In this document: piece by piece, positions 45,425 through 55,735 of the stretch
How the letters are laid out: each line of letters opens with the position of its first letter
Numbering within the stretch: the stretch's first letter is position 1
DNA from: Orobanche coerulescens
Lineage: Eukaryota; Streptophyta; Magnoliopsida; Lamiales; Orobanchaceae
Assembly (NCBI GenBank): GCA_033398695.1
Contig: CM065802.1
Location: 150,026,096-150,090,095 of the forward strand
Length of the DNA stretch: 64,000 nt
Reading direction: 5' to 3'
Program-made: the position numbers and the translations under genes
Notes under the pieces: generated by a model
Seen by the model: the letters and a program-made list of their open reading frames with translations, nothing else
What the model was told of the DNA's origin: nothing
Database searches by the model: none

Positions 45425-47033
45425 TGTGTAACTATTGCAAGTGTACGATATCGTATCAAGTAGTAAGTGGACTTTTTGAGTCCGGTTTATCGATCCCACG
45501 AGGAAGTTAGGTTATATATTGAATTATACACTATGTAACTATTTGTTATAGAGATTTATAAGATTGAAACACACAATTTAAGAGTTTGGTTTGACAATTG
45601 CAAAGAAAATGCAATAATAGTTTTAATATTCAAGGAAATGAAAGATTGCACTAATAATAGATTAATAAACGATAAAATGAAATAGTTAGGATTACAAACT
45701 TAGTTCATCATTAGTTACAGAAGATGTATAGGAGATCATAAGATGAATTTACTTATTATGTTGTGTAGATTCGATTTTCCTTAAAAAGACGGTTCCTCTT
45801 TCGAACTATAAAACGCCCCTCATATATTGAATCAATCCACTATATTTCTATGTTGATTGGCTTCAATACATAGTATTAGGTTTTATGAAAATAACTCAAA
45901 CAATCATCTAAGGTCTAGAGGTATATTTCTATCCCCTAGAACAACTTAGAGTGAAGATCATTTGATCTAATCAAACATGTTTTCTTTCGAAACATATGAA
46001 GACCATAAATATCGCAATTTATTGGCCAAATAAATAAAGATTGTTAAAACAATGAAAATCACACACAATAATAAGTAATTCGTAATATATATTTATACAA
46101 ACTTAAATAACATGACTAACCTTGTTTATAATCCCAACTAAGGTAACTTAGCCCATTAAGGGTTTATTCAACATATTACAAGCTTGAGTGGTCATTAATA
46201 CTTGAAAAAGGGAAAGAATTGGTCCTAACTCCCTTAGTAGATAAAGGAGAAAGAAACAATAAACTCCCTCAACAACATAAGCTAAACCACACTTACCCAA
46301 ATCACTCAAGAACACAAGTGTGTTCTTCACACAAAAAGAAAAAGTATTACAAAGTGAGAAAATAATAAGATGAATGATGAATAATGATGGATCTAAGGGG
46401 TCTATTTATACACCTAAAGTCATCTAATAGCTCCAAAACTCCAGCATTATTACATTAGATCGGATCAATGTCAGTCATCCCCTCAATAATAGACCAAAAG
46501 TATAAAAAATTAGACAATGATCACAATCTGTCAAGAGTTACAGCCGTGACATTGAGGAGTTACGGCCGTAACTATTATAACTTACGGTCGTAACTTTGAG
46601 AAGTTACGGCCGTAACATGGCTTCGTAAATTTGCATTTTGTGAGTTACGCCCGTACACGCCGTATGGAGTTTCAGACTTCATTTTCAGCCCAAAATTTCT
46701 TAGACTTTGCGTTTTTGCCCCAAAACTTCTTCCGATGATAACTTTTGATATTTAACTCTGGTTTTGAATCCGGAAAGACTGCCGAACTCGTCTCTGAAAG
46801 CCCTACAACATGAATACATAAAAATTCAACAAAGAGAATATTTTATACACATGTTATTTCTTGAGTAAATCAGTCATTTAATCCGATTAAGACTAAATTT
46901 ACATCTTCATCTGATAAATAATAAAATCATTAAAAGCTAATTAATACTAAGCAAAAATGAGTAGACTAGCTCAATTATGGGTGAAATATATCGATACAAA
47001 CCATGGATAAGTGTATAAAACCGACACTTATCA
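45425..47033 (-). repeat. Tat-like gypsy LTR
   Basis: On the minus strand the repeat begins TGATAAGTGTCGG, directly after AAGTTTGGGTGTG, a polypurine form seen in Tat/Athila elements, and ends ATAGTTACACA. It contains CGATCCCACGAGGA-type sequence (plus 45493-45506), common near such LTR ends, TATAAATAG (plus 46405-46413) and a TTACGGCCGTAA array at 46530-46670. The partner LTR was not found, so this is a fragment or decayed element. Assignment to Tat rests on the terminal motifs only. Confidence 0.55.
46530..46670 (-). repeat. TTACGGCCGTAA array in the Tat-like LTR
   Basis: Two exact TTACGGCCGTAA and four variants (GTTACAGCCGTGAC, CTTACGGTCGTAAC, GTTACGCCCGTAC, ACACGCCGTA) occur in 140 bp. 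Confidence 0.8.
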
Positions 47034-47127
47034 CACACCCAAACTTGAATTCTTGCTAGTCCCGAGCAAGACTCTTTATTAATCACACTCCAAAAATAAA
47101 AATAAAAATAAGACACAAAAATTATAA
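47034..47127 (-). other. Tat-like internal end with polypurine tract
   Basis: On the minus strand AAGTTTGGGTGTG immediately precedes the LTR, and TTGCTCGGGACTAGCAAGAA upstream resembles the sequence found before the polypurine tract in plant Tat elements. Confidence 0.5.
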
Positions 47128-47137
47128 TACACACATA
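47128..47137. repeat. Left target-site duplication of the RTE LINE
   Basis: TACACACATA is repeated exactly at 48781-48790. Confidence 0.88.
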
Positions 47138-48780
47138 CAACAACAACAACATCTAAGCCTTAGTCCCAAAATGATTTGGGGTCGGCTAACATGAATCAAA
47201 CTTTGAAACCGTCAATAATCGTTACATAAATAACATAAAAGGAAAAAAGAGGGAAACAGTAGAGAAAAAAGCAAATAAAAAAAGAGAATAAAAAAAAATC
47301 CTGAAAAATAAATTAAAAGATAACATGAAATAAAAGAAAATAGGAATTAAAAAAAAAAAGAATCAGACTCCATCCACCATCCGTATTCTTTCCTGCCATA
47401 TTTGCCTCTCCATCGCTATTCTTTCTTCAATTTTAAGAAACCGCATATCATTTTCAATCATATTTATCCAAGTTTTCTTAGGTCTTCCTCTACCTTTCAC
47501 AACATAACTTGTTCCCCAACTTTCTAGCCCCCTCACTGGGGCATCAATAGGTCATCTTCTCACATGACCAAACCATCGTAATCGATTCTCCATCATCTTG
47601 TCTTCTATAGACGCAACTCTTACCTTCTCTCTAATCACCTCATTTCTGAGCCGATCCTTTTTTGTATGACCACACATCCATCGTAGCATACGCATCTCTG
47701 CCACATTCATCTTTTGAACGTGACATCGCTTTTCTGACCCAACACTCGGTGCCATATAACAAGCAGCCTAATTGCCGTGCGGTAAAATTTACCCTTTAAT
47801 CTATGAGGCATGCCAGGATCACATAAAACCCCTGTGGCACTCTTCCACTTCAACCACCCTGCCTTTATTCTGTGAGCCACATCGCCATCTAGCTCTCCAT
47901 CCTTTTGGATAATAGATCCAATATACCGAAAGAAAGTGGATCCATGAACAACTTTCCCATGAAATGTGATCATCCCCGCCTCTCTATCACTCTTTTCGCT
48001 AAACCTACACTTCATATATTCAGTCTTACTTCTGCTCAGCCTAAAGCCTCGAGCTTCCAAAGTATCCCTCCAAAGTTCCAATTTCTGTTGCACTCCAACC
48101 TTCGTTTCATAAATCAACACAATATCATCTGCGAACATCATACACCACGAAATGTCATTTTGAATTTCTCTTGTCAATTCGTCCATGACTATGGCAAAGA
48201 GAAAAGGACTAAGAGCAGATCCTTGATGCACCCCAATCGTAATAGGGAATTCTTCTGTCCTCCCAACATTAGTATGTACACTTGTACTAGCTCCCTCATA
48301 TATGTCCTTTATAATGTCAATATATTTCCGCGATACACCCTTCTTTGCTAAGGCCCACCAAAGTACTTCTCTTGGTACTTTATCATATGCCTTCTCTAAA
48401 TCAATAAAAACCATATGCAGATCTTTCTTTTTATCTCGATAATGTTCCATCAATTGTCGGATAAGATAAATTGCTTCCATGGTCGATCTTCCAGGCATAA
48501 ATCCAAACTGATTTTCTGTTATCTTCACACATTTCCTGATCCTTTGTTCAATCACTCGTTCCCACAACTTCATGGTATGACTCATTAGTTTAATTCCGCG
48601 ATAATTAGAACAATCTTGAACATCACCTTTGCTCTTATACAAAGGGACGAGAATACTTTTCCTCCATGCTGATGGCATCTTATTGCTTCTCCAAATCTTA
48701 TTGAAAATCATAGTTACCCATTCGATCCCTCTCCCCCCCAAACACCTCCAAACTTCAATAGGTATACCATCTGGTCCTTC
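47138..48780 (-). mobile_element. RTE-type non-LTR retrotransposon, 5' truncated
   Basis: The element is on the minus strand, bounded by TACACACATA on both sides. Its 3' tail is a run of TTG units (plus CAACAACAAC at 47138) preceded by the conserved plant RTE end GGACTAAGGC. It keeps RT and the C-terminal region but not the endonuclease. The 5' cut falls before [11 protein letters not shown], and the flanking duplication happens to supply ATGTGTGTA, an in-frame start. Confidence 0.93.
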
Positions 48781-48789
48781 TACACACAT
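47365..48789 (-). pseudogene. RTE reverse transcriptase and C-terminal region, broken
   Basis: RT motifs run from [10 protein letters not shown], then [51 protein letters not shown] and [15 protein letters not shown] to [20 protein letters not shown] and the catalytic FADDIVLI. The C-terminal part has [20 protein letters not shown] and [12 protein letters not shown], a hallmark of plant RTE proteins, and a final RKTWINMIENDMRFLK. There is a frameshift near 47755 and a TGA after GHVRR near 47550. The RT itself (47707-48789) is uninterrupted with its active-site DD, but the endonuclease is missing. Confidence 0.93.
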
Positions 48790-49165
48790 AAATTAAGAAA
48801 AATAATCATATAAAAATAGAAAAGGAGATCAAAATGCCATTAATACACAACAACCAGCTTTATACAGTAGATATAAATGAATCAAGATTCAAAATAAATC
48901 TACTAATGATTTTGAAGTTAAAACACGGTTTTATTTTTGTAATTCCAAAATGCAAGGTTTCCCCCCAAAAGGTTGATTATTTCTTTCCCACTCGTGATAC
49001 ACACGACTCCCTTTAATGGTTGCTCTCGATCACTTGTTTATTTTTCGACTCAATATGAAGAAGAATTTCATTGGCGTCATCAAATATTGTGATTTTTCAC
49101 GAAATTGAGTGTATTGAAATTCAGCCGCTAATTAATTCAAATCTGCTCATAAACTACATCCCTTA

Positions 49166-49430
49166 GTGATAGCTTTCACACTGTTATTTGCTAACGTGTA
49201 GCTCTTTTCACCAACACAATTTCTATTTTTTTAGGTGATAGCTTTTACACCGTTATTTGCTAACATGTATCTCTTTTCACCAACACAATTTTTTATTTTT
49301 TTAGGTGATAGCTTTCACACCGTTATTTGCTAACGTGTAGCTCTTTTCACCAACACAATTTTCTATCTTTTTTTCTTTTCAGGTGATAGCTTTCACACCG
49401 TTATTTGCTAACGTGTAGCTCTTTTCACCA
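49166..49430. repeat. Four tandem units of 69-78 bp
   Basis: Units start GTGATAGCTTTCACACCGTT at 49166, 49235, 49305 and 49383 and contain TTTGCTAACGTGTAGCTC. They differ mainly in the length of a T-rich linker (69, 70 and 78 bp spacing). Confidence 0.9.
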
Positions 49431-49736
49431 ATGACTCCTTTATTTTTTAGGGAATAGAATTTTTGCAGAAAATCGTTTATTAGCTAAGCATGAAAATTCA
49501 AAAACTCCACAAATTAAGTAAATTTTAGTTCTATTTTTCAGCAACCGACTCATTCTGTTTTTCTCAAGGTAACGAATGACTTGATTTTATATGTTAACTA
49601 CAAGGCTTGGAAAGAGAGATTAATGCTAAAAAATTTTGGAATATACAATTTTTTAACCGGTTTAAAATGATTTTAGAAGCTTGTATATAGCTAACTTATT
49701 GGTGTTATGGCCAGATCTAGAAATCTCACTAATCAA

Positions 49737-49739
<3 letters not shown>

Positions 49740-49777
<38 letters not shown>
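49740..49777. repeat. AT microsatellite
   Basis: About 19 AT units in a row. Confidence 0.95.
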
Positions 49778-49782
<5 letters not shown>

Positions 49783-50311
49783 TAAGGCAAATAACCAAAA
49801 TAATCAAAACCAACACACCAAAATAATTAAAACATACCACCCCCAAACTTGAAAATAAAACTGTCCTCAATTTAAAAAAATAAATAAAAAGTAAGGAGAA
49901 AAACAGAATACTCCCTGTTATAAAGGTTGATGCCTGAGCTAACGCCTTTTAGAATCTGCAAGAGAATAAATATACGAGGCAAACAATAAAAGAAAATAAA
50001 ATATACTCGGAAGTATAACACAATTTTTAAGATGCGCTTCAAGAAAGTCCGAAGAGTCGCCTTACGCTGCCATCAATGCTTTTATAAAAAAAATAATAAA
50101 AATTACAGCAATAAAATAACAATACATAAATCACGAATGTATGCGCGTCAGGAGATCACGAAGAAACTCCTTAAACTGCCATCATTTAGCATGATTTTTA
50201 CACACAACAGAAAGTAAAAATACAAGAGGTCCGACATGGGTTATCAAAGGGAGAGGAATGAATCCAATTTTCGTTTTCTCACGGTAAAATCTTTCATCCA
50301 GACAATTTTAG

Positions 50312-50894
50312 CTAGAGCTGAATCTGGTTGAGGAACAAATTCAATGAGTTTTTGATTAGTTCTTCTGGTGTTATTGCAACGACTATGATTCGTTTAGCAC
50401 GTTCGTAAATAAAACCTTTTTCAGCAGAATAGTCGATGAAAGATAGTAAACCATCAAAGAAACTATTGACATTAAGCAGACCTATTGGTTTTTGATGAAC
50501 ATTTAGTTGGGCTCTGGTAACCACATGAAAAAGTTCCTCAAGAGTGCCAAAACCACCGGGAAGGGTGATAAAGGGGCCAGAATAATTTATCATGTGAGTT
50601 ATGCGATCTTGCATATTTGCAGCTCTAAACTCATCACCAATAGTTGCCCCGGTGATTTTAATTTCAGCCAGAGGTTTTGGAATTATTCCCAACACTCTTA
50701 CTCCTTCCATATAGGCATAAGCAGCAGCTCGTCCCATTAATCCTAGACTTCCTCCTCCGTAAACTACATGAATGCATTTTTCTCCTAAGGTACGACCCAA
50801 GTTGTGGGCTGTTTCAGTAAAGCATGCCTCTTTTCCATAACTAGCTCCACCAAAAATGCAGACTGTGCTAAATTTTTTTGTGGAATGATTCCAT
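50312..50894 (-). CDS. LOG-like cytokinin phosphoribohydrolase, intron-free, possible frameshift
   Basis: LOG enzymes release active cytokinin from its riboside monophosphate. On the minus strand the frame from 50872 reads FSTVCIFGGASYGKEACFTE, then CIHVVYGGGSLGLMG, GVRVLGIIPKPLAE, ITLPGGFGTLEELF and QKPIGLLNVNSFFDGLLSF, ending LNLFLNQIQL. The PGGxGTxxE signature of the family is intact, and an arginine precedes it (MQDRITHM; MHQRKAEM is usual). About 187 residues plus a short leader is close to the usual 200-220. An ATG at 50892-50894 (MESFHKK) is in another frame; the shift falls in a run of seven A (plus 50873-50879). A start at 50800 is open but drops part of the nucleotide-binding fold. 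Plant LOG genes normally have several introns; this one has none. It may be a retrocopy, a pseudogene or a gene with a sequencing error in the A run. Confidence 0.82.
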
Positions 50895-50973
50895 TTTTGA
50901 AAAGAAATATTTTGGAGAGAAAAAGAGAAAAGTACAAGTTTGAGAGATGAATAAAAGAAACAAGCACAGTGTT

Positions 50974-50981
50974 TATTTATA
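50974..50981 (-). promoter_or_regulatory. TATA box of the LOG-like gene
   Basis: TATAAATA on the minus strand lies 80 bp upstream of the ATG at 50894, with a pyrimidine-rich leader (TTTCTCTTTTTCTCTCC) between. Spacing fits a plant core promoter. Confidence 0.6.
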
Positions 50982-50994
50982 GAAGAAAAATAAG

Positions 50995-51169
50995 GTAAAA
51001 TTGTTTAACAAGTTTGTGATTGCGTTGATTGCGCTTCAACTACTCAATAGAATAATGAATGCATTTATTGCGTATCACCTTTTTTTTATTCAGAAAATCT
51101 CACCATACGACAAAAATTAAAGATACTTACGAGTGGTACATTTGAGATGTAGCCTTGTTTTTTTGGATG
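50995..51169. other. Sequence between LOG-like gene and resumed F sequence
   Basis: AT-rich, no ORF or repeat recognised. The junction to F interior sequence lies somewhere near 51170 and was not fixed. Confidence 0.4.
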
Positions 51170-51583
51170 ATTGTGTAACTCAATCCGTAATAATGTATCG
51201 TGGTTGTGAATCATTTATTATTGATCTATTTTATAATGATCCTATTTGAGAATCTGGAGATTTTGAGATCGTTGATGCATTCTTTTTGTGTTGTACCCGA
51301 GATTTCGTGATAATCTGGGTAATTGTTCATTGTGATTCGAGACGTCGAGTCATGAGGACTTGGGCGTGCGATTGATATGGTCCCGAGGACTATATGTGCG
51401 TTGTCGTTTTTCTTTTGAGGCGTGAGTCAGTGCTTATATGGGGGTTGGCCTAGTTGTGCAGGCGAAGTGGTTTAGGTTAAGGAGTATTCCTGGAGATATC
51501 GTTTTCAGATTGTGATGGATAGTTCATATCCCGAGTTGTTTACCCTTAGTTTCGGGACGAAACTTCTTTTAAGGAGGGTAGTA
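51170..51583 (+). other. F interior 3' end with hairpin and polypurine tract
   Basis: It resembles the 3' interior ends of A and B. It carries the hairpin AGTTTCGGGACGAAACT (51548-51564) and TTTTAAGGAGGGTAGTA right before the LTR. Confidence 0.75.
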
Positions 51584-54500
51584 TGTAATATCCGCAATTT
51601 CTATTTCCGATAATTTTCTTTTTTAGCGGAAGTCCATCTAAGCGACTCTGTTGTGACCGGTTCGTCGTTTCGAGAATATTTAATTCTGCATTTTTTGTCA
51701 TCCGAGTTCGTTTCAGCATCGTTTTGTTGAGTTCCGTGTTCTTAAATGGCTTTTCCACACTTGAGTTCGATTCTTGCGAATCTCGTCTGAAACTGTTGTT
51801 TCGAGTTTCTCGTAAGTTCATTTAATGTTATTATTCATGTTGCGAGCTTTGGCTTGGTGTTTCGATCGTGTATCGTGTATTTCGGATGTTTTGGGTTATT
51901 TTCGTAATTTCCCAAAGTTTGGGGTAATTACTTTCCGTTGTCGAATTTCAAGCCTTCGGGTGGTCGGAATCGTGTATTCTCTTAGTGCTTGGATTCGTAT
52001 TTGCGAGTACTTCATAACTGTATCTTCGATTCATATTCAGGTTCGGGTTTCGAGGTTGCCCGGACCATCGGAAGTGGCCACGGCCGAGTCACGGCCGCAC
52101 AGTTGGAGCAGGTACTGGCCTGGCCGAGTTACGGCCATAAGGTGCCAGTTACGGCCGTAAGTGATCGGCAGGCACAGACTGGACGAATGCCGGTTACGGC
52201 CGTAAGGGGGTAATAGTTACGGCCGTAAGTGATCGGCAGGTGCTGGGCAGTGTCTCTACGAATGCCGGTTACGGCCGTAAGGTCCTGCCGGGTACGGTCG
52301 TAAGGGCCGAGTTACGGTCGTAAGGCCCTGCCGGTTACGGTCGTAACCCTGTCGGCCATATATAGTCCTGTGACCGGCCAAACCTCATTTTCTTCACATT
52401 TCTTCACCCGGGTGGCGGCTGGCGACGGGAAATCGGGGAGTGGAGTTTTTGGTCGATTCCACTCGATTTCTAAGCGTTTTTGAGGATTCTTGTCGATTAT
52501 ATCAATATCAAATCCTTGTTATTCGTCGGATTGAGGTAATTTCTTGAAATCTCCTAGAATTTGATTTTCGGGATTTCTTCTTGATTTTCGCCGTTCGACC
52601 GAATTTGATGAATCAGTTGATGCTAGTAAACATTATTAATCGTGTTCTATGGATTGTATATCCATATCTTCGATTCGTTCAACGCGATTGAGGATTATTA
52701 GGTTCTTGAGGAACTTTGAACATTTAGTGTTCGATTAAATGTCTCAAAGAGTTTCCTTCGGTCGTTGTGTTGATTTCGATTGATATTGTGTTATTGAATG
52801 GATTGTATTTCATTCAAGGTTGTTCGAGTACTGGTGTTTGTCGGAGGATGCCGTTCGTTGTTCGTGTAAGGATTTCATCGCCTTCGGTTGAGGCAAGTTT
52901 TATACTTGTACTAGTCAATGAGATTAATGTTATCATATATGTGTATGAATGCATTGTATCACTCCGAGACTTAGTCTCTTTATGAATTCATTGATATTAA
53001 AGGCATCATTCGATACGATACTTTTCGGCAATTATGCCAAATGTTTACTATTGTTCATCAATGGCCGGTAAGGCATTGAGATACTCATTGTTAATGTTAT
53101 TATCGATCACCGGTTCGCGGTATCGATGTATCGATTGTTGTTGTTAATATTGATGTCGATCTAAGACATTGTTGTAATTATTGTTATTAATGTTGGCATC
53201 ATGTCATTCATGTTGTATTGGCCGATTGAAGGCATTGTCGTATTCGTTCTCATCTTCGTCGTCGGTAGGCGATTAAAGGTGCCGAGGCATTCATTGTATC
53301 ATTGTTATCGATTGGCCGTTCTAAGGCAATCGAGCTTCTCAATCATTCATTGTATCATTGTTATCGATTGGCCGTTCTAAGGCAATCGAGGTGCTCAATC
53401 ATTCGTTGGATCATTATTATTGATTGGCCGCTCTAAGGCAATCAAAATGTTCAATCATTCATGGGATCATTGTTATCGGTTGGACAATCTAAGGCATCCG
53501 AGGTAGTGAATCATCCATTGCATCATTGTTATCGATTGACCATTTTAAGGTAATCGAGGTATTGAATTGGGACCGCCGAGGATGGTTCCCATCTGGGAGT
53601 CATTGTTGTCGTGTTGGCCGACTCAAGACAGCAGACTATGATTCTCGTGAATTTGGTAATCTTTAAATCGTTGCCATTTGTGAATAATTGTGTTTTCGAG
53701 TCTAGTCTCGGCTAGGGTAAGTTTGGGGCTTGAACCTTCGCGGTTGGTTTCCCAACACCTACAACCCAGTAGGTCACGGTCGGGTTTATGATCTCATTAT
53801 GGGTAAGCTGGGGCTTGAACCTTTGCGGTTGGTTTCCCAACACCTACAACTCAGTAGGTCACGGTCACTAGGTGATCTCATTATGGGTAAGTTTGGGGCT
53901 TGAACCTTCGCGGTTGGTTTCCCAACACCTACAGTTCAGTAGGCCACGACCATTGGGTGGTCTCATTGTGATACGGCTTCGTGCCGTGGCTTCGGCCCTC
54001 ATTGTGATACGGCTTCGTGTTGTGGCTTCGGCCCTCATTGTGATACGGCTTTGTGCCATGGCTTCGGCCCTCATTGTGATACGGCTTCATGCCATGGCTT
54101 CGGCCCTCATTGTTATATGGCTTCGTACCGTGGCTTCGGCCCTTATTGTGATACGGCTTCGTGCCGTGGCTTCGGCCCTTATTTCTGATACGGCTTAGTG
54201 TCGTGGCTTCGCCCCTCATTGATACAGCTTCGGGCTATTTTGGTTTCAGGTGATTGTGATAATTGACAGCTTCGGCTGAGTGGCTTGAGGCCTTTGTGAT
54301 GTCTTGGTAATTTCATTGGAGCCTTCGGGCATTGTGATTCATATTTCATTCAGTTCTGATTTAATTCATATTCGTATAATTCATTGTGATGTTCTATAAT
54401 TATGATTCGCCGTTGGGCATTTACATTCTAACCTATCGAACAGGTATTAATAGTATGCCGTGAGCATAGTATTTCACGAATGCTCGGTTCTTACCTTGGT

Positions 54501-54639
54501 TTGTGAACATCTCGTATTATTATTATCATTGTACCGTTTCATTCCACCTTTGGACGCATATCATGTTATACATGTATTTGATGTTCATTATCTGGATGAC
54601 TGACCCCGTGGGAGCGGAACATGTTTTCATGTTTTGGGT
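51584..54639 (+). repeat. F 3' LTR, right end deleted
   Basis: It matches 39822-42800 and then joins K2 sequence, so the last 359 bp of the LTR (42801-43159 in the other copy) are gone. It holds the palindrome array (52090-52350), TATATA (52359-52364) and the three repeat blocks, the last with seven instead of four 36-bp units. Confidence 0.92.
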
Positions 54640-55735
54640 CTATTCAACCATATATTTTCATTCACATACAGTACGTAACCTAGATCGGCCTGTGGAGATC
54701 ACAAAGCTCTATCGAAATTGACTCAGCAAATTACCGGACATATTCTGTCCTACTTTGCAACAATAGTCATGTTACTCAGCATGATGAATGTGATCAAATG
54801 GTTGATTTCCTTGGAAAGTAGACACATACCTTTTCAATGGTACCAATTTCACCATTTTTCAACAAGTGAGCTGCCATGTAGGTCATATGGGAGATAGACT
54901 AATACATTCTGGGCAAATTAAGGTATCGATTTTCAAGTGTCCTTTTATCGAGATAGAGCAAGCTTCGAGCTTCTTATCAATCACAGACATCGCACGAGCG
55001 CATCATAGGCCATCATCACAGTAGCTTTACCGGATTATTACGAATGAGTTTGTCGAGTCAAATATGAGTACATACTACCGTACTTCGAGAGAGAGAACTT
55101 CTCTTAAGACTGCATCATTACTTAAGTGAGCCAAGTCTTATCATGACTTCGACTAATCATCGAGAATCATATATGCATTACTTTATCGTCTCTTAAGGAA
55201 ACTGTCCTTAGATTGCCTTAAACCGATTTATGAATACACATCATCAAGTGTCCTCAAGATTCTTTCATTCTTAATTTTAGATTTAGCGGAATCTCTTAGT
55301 CTCACAAAAGTACAGCACTATAAACTTATAGTTTTACACGCAAAAGCTTCATATCTCTTCTAAATCAAGTATATACTTAGTATGTATTCCCGACAATCAC
55401 TTGTCAACGCATTTCGTGATTAGGAGCCACTTGATTTAGTCTGATCCACCACGAGATTCTTTTATCACTTAACTTAGATCCCCACTAAGATAAGATTTAA
55501 CCACAAGCTGCATGTCAGTTTTTGGGAAACTATCTAACTGAAACGATAGTAGATACTATAACATCCATTACAATAGCACAACTAAGTTTTGTGTCATCGT
55601 AGTCGATTCCAGTGCGTTCATGAGAAACCTCGCGCCATGAGGTGAGTTTAACGCCTTCTCTAACTCGATTTAACAAAGTATACGGATAGATCTTATCTTT
55701 GCAGTGTCGGTACCACTTTAACAAAGGGCTATCAC
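54640..55735 (-). mobile_element. Copia K2, right half
   Basis: On the minus strand this matches K1 from 36673 to about 37715 and continues K2 across the F insertion. The frame at 55530-55724 (LKWYRHCKDKIYPYTLLNRV … GIDYDDTKLS) may be a decayed copia RT, since DYDDTF is a common RT motif. Otherwise it has no open frame. The right limit against the G LTR is approximate. Confidence 0.72.

Larger units (their letters stand above)
48791..50311 (-). other. AT-rich non-coding remainder of the Tat-like fragment
   Basis: No coding region is recognised; the ORF at 50032-50217 has no domain. On the minus strand TTGAGGACAGTTTTATTTTC and AAGTTTGGGGGTGG (plus 49840-49875) recall the polypurine surroundings of Tat elements. 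The stretch contains a tandem repeat and an AT microsatellite, listed separately. Confidence 0.45.
39822..54639 (+). mobile_element. Element F: Tekay-like gypsy element with gag, LTRs and captured DNA
   Basis: F has a 5' LTR (39822-43159), primer site, a gag with one stop, a 6.3-kb non-gypsy interior (Tat-like LTR fragment, RTE LINE, LOG gene), a polypurine tract and a 3' LTR that lacks its last 359 bp. No pol was found. It inserted into copia K2, with TGTAA before its left end. The right duplication was lost with the LTR end. F gag is close to E gag, so E-like elements could have mobilised it. Confidence 0.85.

Noticed and set aside
53868..54219. Repetitive ORFs with KGRSHGTKPYHN-type units (also 42212-42493)
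   Set aside because: They are translations of the 36-bp tandem repeat, whose length is a multiple of three.
53961..54225. CRISPR-like array of 36-bp repeats
   Set aside because: Units are contiguous with no unique spacers, lie in an LTR of a plant element and there are no cas genes.
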